The position numbers and the translations under genes are program-made. Positions 14,414-20,477 of a stretch of 20,477 nt of DNA are shown piece after piece. The notes beneath the pieces are model-generated. The model was not told the origin of the DNA. It saw only the letters and a list, made by a program, of their open reading frames with translations, and did no database searches. Origin of the DNA: a virus. The DNA lies in IMG/VR virus record IMGVR_UViG_3300031566_000466, positions 1-20,477 of that record; one strand, written 5' to 3'. Numbering within the stretch: the stretch's first letter is position 1; each line of letters begins with the position of its first letter.

Positions 14414-14611
14414 TTAAATCGCTGTATCTGCTGTGTCGAGCAAATCAACTAAATCGTCTTGTAGCTTTTGAGCTAAAGAAGCAACACGCGCCTTGTAGCC
14501 CTGAGCCAACGCGCTAGAAAGCGTGTTGGTAGGCCAATCCGTACCGTCTTCAAGAACAAAATAGTAATTTCTTAAATCATCAACTTCTGCCTGTGTAGTC
14601 AATGCAGCCAT
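14414..14611 (-). CDS. 65-residue protein after the capsid gene, unknown function
   Basis: A small protein of 65 residues, not recognised. It has an acidic N-terminal half with a short aromatic strand (NYYFVLEDG) and a C-terminal amphipathic helix from about residue 35 to 62 with alternating charged and hydrophobic residues (RVASLAQKLQDDLVDLLD). The AAGGAGGTGG ribosome binding site overlapping the capsid stop, and the intrinsic terminator six bases beyond its own stop, make it the last gene of the head operon, translated with the capsid gene. High predicted output and position would suit a capsid-associated protein such as a head decoration or cement factor, but that is inference from context. 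No transmembrane segment or nucleic-acid-binding motif is visible. Confidence 0.72.
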   Translation of the reverse strand: MAALTTQAEVDDLRNYYFVLEDGTDWPTNTLSSALAQGYKARVASLAQKLQDDLVDLLDTADTAI

Positions 14612-14614
14612 GAG

Positions 14615-14624
14615 CCACCTCCTT
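14615..14624 (-). promoter_or_regulatory. Extended ribosome binding site after the capsid gene
   Basis: The minus strand reads AAGGAGGTGG six bases before the ATG at 14611, overlapping the capsid stop codon. It is the longest anti-16S match noticed in the window and suggests that the following 65-residue protein is made in large amounts. Confidence 0.75.
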
Positions 14625-15888
14625 AATAATTAATTGAATGAATCATCGCTGAGTGGCCAGGCTTCTTATATTCCATCTCGCCAAACAGAGAACAGTCCAC
14701 AACATATTGATATCCCGACGGATTTCGCACTTCAAAGTATTCTCTGCCATCTGGGGAGATACGTTTCTTGAAGTAGCCGTTTGAGCGGAACGTAATCGAG
14801 CGCCAGTCAACCAACGCAATTTCTGAATCGCCCCATTCCTGAATGCCGACAATTTTTACAACCTGCCCTGTGACGTTAGCGATCCGCATTTCCATCCAGC
14901 CGAATAACGATTCTTTCGGATCGCCAACGACTCGGTAAGCACCTTTTTGAAGCTCTAATTGTTTCATGACCGAGCCGTAATTCTTAAGGCTCATCAGGTA
15001 CTCAGTAGCGCGGCCCTTGCTACGTCTGCGAACTTCTGTAAATGCGTCAAACAACGCATCCAAGATGTTTGTAGCAGTAATCAAGTTGCCTGGGATGTTA
15101 ACAGCCTGAAGAATTGGTGCAGATGTTTTTTGAACGCCATGAAGCGTCGATGACCCGCCGTTCGCAGCAGAAAGAAAAGCCTGCTTAAACGAAATGAAAG
15201 TATTGAAGTTACCAGCTCCATCAGAAACGCCCGGATGATACGCTTTAGCTGCTGCCGTGAAAACAGTACCAGCAGTCAAATCGTTAGCAGGCCCACCAGG
15301 AGTCAATGAAACCGTTATAGTTTCATCATCAATATTAATTGATGTGACGAACTGTTCTTCTTCAACGCCAGCAGATTCTACCAGCATAAACTTTTGTCCG
15401 ATTTGGAATCGGTCAATTTTATCAACTTGTAAAACACCACTCGCAAGAACGGTATTACCAGCGACTACACTAGCAAATTCAGGGCCGGTTCCGAATTGAA
15501 TGGATACAACTTCTTTCTTGTAATCCATAAATTCTTCTAGCTCATCAGGCAAAATACGCAAGAAAGTAGATTCTAAAATCTTACCTGAATGTTCCTGCAA
15601 ATCGCGCTGATCGAAAATTAAGCTGCCCCAAACTTCCCTATAATCATCGATACTTCCGCGAACATACTGGGATTGGTTAATATCTGCTACCGGCGTCAGT
15701 TGGTTAAAACTAACCGATGAAGCCCCGCTTTTCTTGAAAGGGACAATTAACTTCCCCCCGTGCCATCCATTATCCTTTTGAACATTCTGGATAAGATAAT
15801 CACGCATAATAAGTTCTTCTTTCAACATTTCGTTGGGAAGATACTCATTTAGCATATCCTGAAAATTTCGTTTTGTACCCTTAGCCAT
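14623..15888 (-). CDS. Major capsid protein (HK97-fold, with beta-rich insertion)
   Basis: The major coat protein of 421 residues that builds the icosahedral shell. It follows the scaffold and has the strongest type of ribosome binding site in the window. The N-terminal helix (residues 8-35) and the region to about residue 95, with GGKLIVPF and two strands before DQRDLQEH, fit the N-arm and E-loop of the HK97 fold. Residues 104-128 form a long acidic helix that could be the spine helix. Residues 133-218 are a separate beta-rich segment with repeated hydrophobic strands (FQIGQKFMLVE, QFVTSINIDDETITVSL), like the inserted beta-barrel domains of P22-class coats. The C-terminal part, with TEVRRRSKGRATEYLMS and the tail GEMEYKKPGHSAMIHSINY, fits P- and A-domain elements. 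The length is close to P22 coat (430). The fold is inferred, not proven. Confidence 0.88.
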   Translation of the reverse strand: MAKGTKRNFQDMLNEYLPNEMLKEELIMRDYLIQNVQKDNGWHGGKLIVPFKKSGASSVSFNQLTPVADINQSQYVRGSIDDYREVWGSLIFDQRDLQEHSGKILESTFLRILPDELEEFMDYKKEVVSIQFGTGPEFASVVAGNTVLASGVLQVDKIDRFQIGQKFMLVESAGVEEEQFVTSINIDDETITVSLTPGGPANDLTAGTVFTAAAKAYHPGVSDGAGNFNTFISFKQAFLSAANGGSSTLHGVQKTSAPILQAVNIPGNLITATNILDALFDAFTEVRRRSKGRATEYLMSLKNYGSVMKQLELQKGAYRVVGDPKESLFGWMEMRIANVTGQVVKIVGIQEWGDSEIALVDWRSITFRSNGYFKKRISPDGREYFEVRNPSGYQYVVDCSLFGEMEYKKPGHSAMIHSINY

Positions 15889-15894
15889 AATTGA

Positions 15895-15900
15895 CTCCTT
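15895..15900 (-). promoter_or_regulatory. Strong ribosome binding site of the capsid gene
   Basis: On the minus strand AAGGAG lies six bases before the ATG at 15888, inside the 22-base gap between scaffold and capsid genes. This near-ideal site fits the need for hundreds of coat subunits and fixes the capsid start. Confidence 0.8.
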
Positions 15901-15910
15901 TTAAATTTTT

Positions 15911-16927
15911 TTATACCCCGTATCTCTCAGCAGAGATTTTACGCAGATCGCTAATTGACCTAGGCGCAGTTTTTACCGGAGACGCCCCGCTACCAACAAC
16001 CCGTGGCAACGTAGGCTTATTTTTATCCATAACAACGACTTTTTGACGGCGACTTTCCGCGCCGCGATGATTTTGCGCTGCATGGTCAGGAGTAATTGGC
16101 TGGCTATACCATTTATTAATCACTTCCTTGGATAATTGTTCCGGAGGAACAACCCCGCGTCCTTGCTTATAATAATAGTCGCCCAAAGCCGCTATTTCCC
16201 TGCGGAAAGCGCCAGGCCCCTTTTGAGAATCATAGTTACGAACATGCTCAGAAATTTCTGGCCTACTCAACGTCTGATCTACCGCCGACGAAAGCTGATT
16301 AACTTGTAGTTGGTAGTTCTGCTGTTGTAGTTGGCTGTATTGTTGCTGCAAAGTCATACTTTCCAGCCTGGCCTGTTCGTTAGCCTCAAAAGCTGCCCTT
16401 TGTTCCGGAGGCAATTCCATCAATTGAATTCTCTGCTGCATGTATTGAGCGAGTTTATTATCGTCAATACCCCAGGTATCCATAAATGGCTTTAAATCGC
16501 CTTTTTGGACAAAATTCTGCAATTGCTGGACGGCTTGTTGCCTTGTATTCTCCGTTTCCATCAAACGAAAATTATCATCACGTAAAACCTGCCGATCCTG
16601 ACGAACGCCATCAATGCCGTCCGCTCGACTCAACAAATCACGGAACAATTCCTCGTCCTCTGGCGACTTGATGTATTTCTTAATACGATCATCCATCTCG
16701 TATTCATCATCAAGAACGCGATAAGTAAAATCAGGATCATATTTTTCTTTTGATGGGCTTTCCGGCTCATCATCCGATTCAATAGATTCTTCATTACTCG
16801 ATTCGACTTCATCGCTTTCCGGCGAATCCATCATCTCTAAATCAGACTCGATTTCCGTCTCGTCCGACACTTCGCTTTCGATCTCGTCACTGTCCGGTAA
16901 CGGATCATTCTCTAATTCTTCACTCAT
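15911..16927 (-). CDS. Scaffolding protein
   Basis: A probable capsid assembly scaffold of 338 residues, which fills the procapsid and is lost before or during packaging. Residues 1-60 are almost entirely Asp, Glu and Ser. Residues 63-125 are charged and helical. Residues 128-215 are Gln-rich with heptad-like spacing, fitting a long coiled coil. The C-terminal 50 residues are basic (RRQK, then KTAPRSISDLRKISAERYGV), as expected for the part that binds the acidic inner face of the coat protein. It sits directly between portal and capsid, the usual scaffold position. The start is supported by a GGAGGAA ribosome binding site about 8 bases upstream and by the ATGA overlap with the portal gene. 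No protease motif (Ser-His or Clp-type) is visible, so a fused maturation protease is unlikely. Confidence 0.85.
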   Translation of the reverse strand: MSEELENDPLPDSDEIESEVSDETEIESDLEMMDSPESDEVESSNEESIESDDEPESPSKEKYDPDFTYRVLDDEYEMDDRIKKYIKSPEDEELFRDLLSRADGIDGVRQDRQVLRDDNFRLMETENTRQQAVQQLQNFVQKGDLKPFMDTWGIDDNKLAQYMQQRIQLMELPPEQRAAFEANEQARLESMTLQQQYSQLQQQNYQLQVNQLSSAVDQTLSRPEISEHVRNYDSQKGPGAFRREIAALGDYYYKQGRGVVPPEQLSKEVINKWYSQPITPDHAAQNHRGAESRRQKVVVMDKNKPTLPRVVGSGASPVKTAPRSISDLRKISAERYGV

Positions 16928-19086
16928 TGAATCATTCCTCCCTGTGGCATTGCCGGTCCTGGCATTGCCGGTCCTTGGGGAGCCGGGCCTGGCATCCCCA
17001 TACCTGGGGGTAGCTGTCCGGCTCCCCCTTGTGGCTGTTGTTGTTGCGCCAACGCTTCGGCAAGGCCGGATAAAGCCCCACCTGTAAGCTGACTCATTGA
17101 GTCAATCGGGCCGGATTGGAATTCAAGCTGTTTGACCAGCCAATTCAACGCATTTTGTGGAATCCGTGCTCGCTTCGGCGCTTTTTCTGGATCGTCTGAT
17201 TCTACGTACATATCGCAAGCAATCATTGGTCCATCTTGAGGAATAAATTCGTTTTTAGCTTGCTGCGCTTTAGCCATCTGCTGGGCAAATAGCTGATGAT
17301 ACGCACCTCTCGCCTGCTGGTATGCCTGCTGGATCTGAGGATGCAAGAATTTATAATCCGGTTGTTTCATACGATTAGACAATTTCTTAATCATATATTC
17401 TGGATTATCTTCTTTATCTATATCAGGCAATTCGCCGCGCTCTAGTGCCAACATTACATTTTTGGCACTGTCGTAATCGAGAGTAAAATCCTGGAACATT
17501 TCTTCAGTATTTGCGAAAGGCATATTCCTAGCGATCATGCCAATATCGTCGCGACCCATATTCTTGCCGCTATATTGCAACAAATGCATCATAGACACCT
17601 GGCGTCCAAATTTCGTTTCCAGTGTGTCGTCTTGTGGCTCAATAGTTATCCTGTAACTTAATGGCTCTGAATTTCGGAATTCAGACATATTAACCATCTC
17701 GCTACGGCCAACGGCTACAATAGCCATCTCGTCAGAATAATATTCGCGGGCCAGTTTCAAAAATGTCTCGCATACATCCATCAAAAACATTTCAAATTTT
17801 TGAGTGTAATAAAAAAGATTCTGCCTTTGCTTACCGGAACGATAGAGCAAAGCTAAAGGGTCGAATTGGGCATTTTTTTCCGCCCCTAATTCCATAACGT
17901 CGGTAATATTATATAATTCGTTTATTTGCTGGTCGATGTAGGCCGTAAATTGCGACCCGTCTCGTCCTGGCAAGATTGTTGGCATGGCTCCCTGATAGCT
18001 AATACCCCTAACCCCAGGCAGTAAAGCACCCGGCGCAAGCTTTGTTCCAGATTGATATAAAATCTTGTCATCGCCGATCGTAATTTGATGCATACCGAGA
18101 GCAGATGCGGCCCTATTAATTTCCGCCTGGTAAGGTCTTGCTTGCTTAACAATTGACCGCGCTCTTGCCGCTGTTGCATGTTCATCAAAACCTTGCCATA
18201 TAATTGGCCATACTCCGAATGGCAGCTCGCCTTCTTCAAGTATTCCAGCAGATGTGGTGATAAAGAATCTTCCCTTTGGATATTCTTTGCTCGGTCGATA
18301 ATAATATTCCTTGAACATAACTTGGTCTGATGTTCTGTCATATCCGCCCTTAACCGCATCGAAAATTATAAAATCGTCGCCTTTTTCATCCGTCAAAAGT
18401 TTTAACTTATCCGGATCATTCGCGTACATGGATTTCGCTACTTTTTTCGGAACCAATTTCCTTACGATTAGAAATTCAGACTCGCGCATATTCTTAGCTG
18501 CTGGATCCCGCAACAAATTGAACGGATACAAACGCTCAAATTCAAATCCACCAGAAAAAACCGGCGATTCCTCATCAGGCATCATTTGGCCAAACTCATC
18601 TAGCAAAGGCTCGTCTGTTTGTTCATCCAAAAGCGGATCATAACCGGCAATCTCGCCGATATCAGGATTCCAACGGATTAAAACAGCGACTTCTCCGATT
18701 CTGACGTAATCAGCAATCCATTCCCGTTCCTTATCCTTCAAGCGCCAGCGGTTACGGCCATCCTGCCAAACAGAATGATTCATTTCCGCTGATTTCTGAT
18801 CTTGTATCTCGCTATCTCGTTGCGGCTTGATCGCTACACCCGACGCATACTCCATCAAGTGCGTTTCATAGTGACGAGTGACCTTTTGGACGTGATTTTT
18901 CGTTAAGCGTAGTTTTTGAGTGTCCGAGATGTCTCGGTTGTCGCGGATTTGGGAAAAATAACGGTCAGCTCGCTTCTGATAATGATCGCCAGCGACAAGC
19001 AAAATATTGGATCGCATTTCCGCGAATACTTCGCGGTCTGACGATTCGGCCTTTTGGTAAATTTCGTTTAATTCACCGATTTCCAT
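16924..19086 (-). CDS. Portal protein (P22-type, about 720 residues)
   Basis: The portal forms the dodecameric ring at one capsid vertex through which DNA enters and leaves and to which the tail attaches. The length of 720 residues matches the large P22-type portals (P22 gp1 is 725) rather than the shorter ones typical of siphoviruses. The N-terminal 130 residues are helical and charged, with KNHVQKVTRHYETHLMEY near residue 65, a pattern seen near the start of such portals. A mixed alpha/beta wing and clip region follows, then a long helical stem and crown region with RMKQPDYKFLHPQIQQAYQQ. The last 40 residues (681-720) are low-complexity Gln, Pro, Gly and Met, including repeated GPAMP units, and probably disordered. 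It lies between the terminase pair and the scaffold. Its stop overlaps the scaffold start as ATGA. Assignment rests on size, composition and position. Confidence 0.87.
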   Translation of the reverse strand: MEIGELNEIYQKAESSDREVFAEMRSNILLVAGDHYQKRADRYFSQIRDNRDISDTQKLRLTKNHVQKVTRHYETHLMEYASGVAIKPQRDSEIQDQKSAEMNHSVWQDGRNRWRLKDKEREWIADYVRIGEVAVLIRWNPDIGEIAGYDPLLDEQTDEPLLDEFGQMMPDEESPVFSGGFEFERLYPFNLLRDPAAKNMRESEFLIVRKLVPKKVAKSMYANDPDKLKLLTDEKGDDFIIFDAVKGGYDRTSDQVMFKEYYYRPSKEYPKGRFFITTSAGILEEGELPFGVWPIIWQGFDEHATAARARSIVKQARPYQAEINRAASALGMHQITIGDDKILYQSGTKLAPGALLPGVRGISYQGAMPTILPGRDGSQFTAYIDQQINELYNITDVMELGAEKNAQFDPLALLYRSGKQRQNLFYYTQKFEMFLMDVCETFLKLAREYYSDEMAIVAVGRSEMVNMSEFRNSEPLSYRITIEPQDDTLETKFGRQVSMMHLLQYSGKNMGRDDIGMIARNMPFANTEEMFQDFTLDYDSAKNVMLALERGELPDIDKEDNPEYMIKKLSNRMKQPDYKFLHPQIQQAYQQARGAYHQLFAQQMAKAQQAKNEFIPQDGPMIACDMYVESDDPEKAPKRARIPQNALNWLVKQLEFQSGPIDSMSQLTGGALSGLAEALAQQQQPQGGAGQLPPGMGMPGPAPQGPAMPGPAMPQGGMIQ

Positions 19087-19393
19087 TTAATGGAGCCCTA
19101 TTTCTATGAACGAGACGATCGACGTTATAAGTCTCCCAACCCTCAGGGTCGGAAATCATCATGTCGGCCAACTCGGCGTCCTCCATCATAGACTGGGTAT
19201 CGGCGCTCAATTCGATTGATACGTCACCCTCGCCCAATTCAGGCCGCTGCATTTGGAATGTTTCCTGTGAAACATTGTTAACAATTGGTTCTCCACCAAA
19301 GTTAACCTCAACATCACCAAATTTCAAGCTAGATACTTTTGCTTTTTGACATGCTCTTATAATAGCACATAGTCCCGTCGCATCAACTTCCAT
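19073..19393 (-). CDS. Small conserved-type protein between terminase and portal
   Basis: A 106-residue acidic protein of unknown function. The start is placed at the ATG at 19393, which overlaps the terminase stop by 11 bases; the frame is open further upstream (to 19480), but that extension lies inside terminase coding sequence. The N-terminal part (about residues 5-35) looks like an amphipathic helix followed by short strands (KFGDVEVNFGG). The C-terminal part holds DMMISDPEGWE, similar to a short motif I recall from small proteins encoded next to portal genes in podovirus-like phages. The end overlaps the portal start by 14 bases, so translation is probably coupled. Its place suggests a role in packaging or portal assembly, but this is inferred from position only. 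It is not an obvious small terminase, since no helix-turn-helix is visible. Confidence 0.72.
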   Translation of the reverse strand: MEVDATGLCAIIRACQKAKVSSLKFGDVEVNFGGEPIVNNVSQETFQMQRPELGEGDVSIELSADTQSMMEDAELADMMISDPEGWETYNVDRLVHRNRAPLNGNR

Positions 19394-20477
19394 ACTGCTC
19401 GTTCCAAAACTTCCACTCCGCATCCCAGGCGGCGGAATCTCGACTTTCTGGGTTGTTCCTTTTTTCACGCTCCGCATCAATCGTACCCCTTCGCTGTTTT
19501 TCTACCCATTCATCATATTCTTCCGCCGTGAAAGTCCTCCTAGACGCGGCCTTCACCTCTTTCGACTCCTCACTCTCCTCGCCCGTTATCGCTGTCCAGT
19601 CCCAACCGATCCCACAACATGGATACCTGATCGCCCCATCAATAAAATCATCTGCCGCCTTGCGCTTCACAATATCAGTACGCAGCGTAACCAACTCCTG
19701 GCCCAATTTTCTCAAATCAGAAGTATCGAAAATAAACAACATGTCATTCTTAAATAAAGTATTGACAATATCCTCGCCCAGCTCGTGGCTCTTTTCAGAT
19801 TTTGTAAACGACTCGCCAGCCCTAGACGAAACAATATGGAAATCTTTACTAGCCTGGTCGTAAAACTGATTTCGTAACGTCCAACTACCGCGCATTTCAC
19901 GAAACTTGTTTAAAATATCACCAGAAGTCGTGTCCTCACCATCCATTCGGAAACCGCGAACCACATAAGCCAGGCGGTAATCCGAACGAACCGCAATAAT
20001 ACCCATCGCAGCAGGATGACCCGTAGCACCGCCACCGCCAGGATCAACACCACCATACAAATGCCACTTCCCCGGCTCAATCGGGAACGGAGTCACAAAA
20101 TGACGGCTCGGATCAAAAGCCGGATACTTACGGCCAGTATCCGCAATAAAACGCCCGTAAACTCGACGCTTCACCTCATTATCCGATTTGCATTGGGAAA
20201 TTATCTTGCGGATTCGCTCATCATCAAAAGCACCCTTGGATCCATTCCTATATCGCTGGCAATTGTACATCGAAATCTGCTGCTTAAACGCATCGGGGAA
20301 CTTCTCCTCCTCGCCCGATCCCTCCATCGCCTGCCACCACAACTTCTGATTTAAAGTCGCCGTGAAAACCATGTGGAAATGACCGTCCGTACCAGCAAGA
20401 CGAAACTGTAATTCATCGTAAATATTTTCTGGCAATTCCTCGTCACAGTTATGTACCAGTAATGATTGGGAAAAATA
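19383..20477 (-). CDS. terL: Terminase large subunit (partial, 5' end beyond window)
   Basis: This is the DNA-packaging motor of a tailed phage: an N-terminal ATPase that drives DNA into the procapsid and a C-terminal RNase H-like nuclease that cuts the concatemer. The frame stays open to the window edge, so 364 residues are visible and the Walker A part is missing. A TTG at 20435 is not the real start, because the codons before it encode a Walker B-like strand ending in CDEEL (fragment residues 11-15, catalytic Glu probably 13). A TAT coupling motif follows at 39-41. The nuclease acidic residues are visible as GGVDPG (Asp145), YDQA (Asp207) and DDFIDG (Asp276/277 and Asp280). The acidic/basic C-terminal tail may contact the portal. 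The stop overlaps the next gene's start. The family is clear from motif order and from the portal and scaffold downstream; packaging type (cos, pac or terminal repeats) cannot be read. Confidence 0.93.
   Translation of the reverse strand, partial: YFSQSLLVHNCDEELPENIYDELQFRLAGTDGHFHMVFTATLNQKLWWQAMEGSGEEEKFPDAFKQQISMYNCQRYRNGSKGAFDDERIRKIISQCKSDNEVKRRVYGRFIADTGRKYPAFDPSRHFVTPFPIEPGKWHLYGGVDPGGGGATGHPAAMGIIAVRSDYRLAYVVRGFRMDGEDTTSGDILNKFREMRGSWTLRNQFYDQASKDFHIVSSRAGESFTKSEKSHELGEDIVNTLFKNDMLFIFDTSDLRKLGQELVTLRTDIVKRKAADDFIDGAIRYPCCGIGWDWTAITGEESEESKEVKAASRRTFTAEEYDEWVEKQRRGTIDAEREKRNNPESRDSAAWDAEWKFWNEQYGS

Noticed and set aside
19394-19480. Upstream ATG codons (19480) for the protein between terminase and portal
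   Set aside because: The added 29 residues (MMRSVKKGTTQKVEIPPPG...) lie inside terminase coding sequence and look like an out-of-frame translation; the ATG at 19393 fits the short-overlap pattern of the operon.
20433-20435. TTG at 20435 as the start of the terminase
   Set aside because: The frame continues open to the window edge and encodes a Walker B-like strand and acidic pair just upstream, so the gene is truncated by the window, not started there.
1-20477. tRNA genes, integrase, lysis genes, tape measure protein
   Set aside because: I looked for each while reading both strands. Coding sequence fills almost the whole window, no cloverleaf-sized gap exists, and no protein shows lysozyme, holin, recombinase or long tape-measure features.

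Overview
The window is about 20 kb of a tailed bacteriophage or prophage structural (late) module. Every supported gene lies on the minus strand, so transcription runs from position 20477 toward 1. The genes are tightly packed: many stop codons overlap the next start (ATGA, GTGA, TAATG). The longest stretch without a gene is about 48 bases. Several starts have strong AAGGAG-type ribosome binding sites, which fits a bacterial host that uses Shine-Dalgarno initiation. The set of a P22-type portal, a beta-propeller-like tail hub, a short connector protein, Gly/Ala-rich putative ejection proteins, and no tape measure, tube or sheath gene points to a short-tailed (podovirus-like) virion. Host and taxon cannot be fixed from the sequence.

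Head module (20477-14384): terminase large subunit (5' end cut by the window edge), a 106-residue linker protein, portal, acidic/Gln-rich scaffold, major capsid protein with a beta-rich insertion, and a 65-residue protein. It ends in a clear intrinsic terminator (14384-14408), in a place comparable to the T7 terminator after the capsid gene.

Fibre and connector module (14380-6746): an 84-residue protein, a 695-residue repeat-containing fibre, a 530-residue fibre-like protein ending in an S74 self-cleaving chaperone, a 107-residue protein, a gp10/tail-hub-like protein, a 128-residue protein, and a head-tail adaptor-like protein. Fibres lie directly after the capsid, and the adaptor comes after the hub, the reverse of P22 order.

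Ejection/accessory module (6743-1): Gly/Ala/Met-rich proteins of 262, 159, 354 and 324 residues (probable internal or ejected virion proteins), a basic 130-residue protein, a 76-residue coiled-coil protein, a 590-residue very acidic protein, a 34-residue lysine-rich peptide, and proteins of 70 and 192 residues. A gene starting at 111 runs off the left edge. No lysis, replication, integration, tRNA or CRISPR elements are visible.

The most unusual element is the S74 protein. It carries a textbook Sec signal peptide and exactly four cysteines in two close pairs, as if built for export, yet it is locked into the tail operon by one-base stop/start overlaps on both sides. Other points of note are the terminator that leaves the downstream start with no visible ribosome binding site, a seven-copy 12-bp repeat in a putative ejection protein, and a very acidic protein coupled to a poly-lysine mini-protein.
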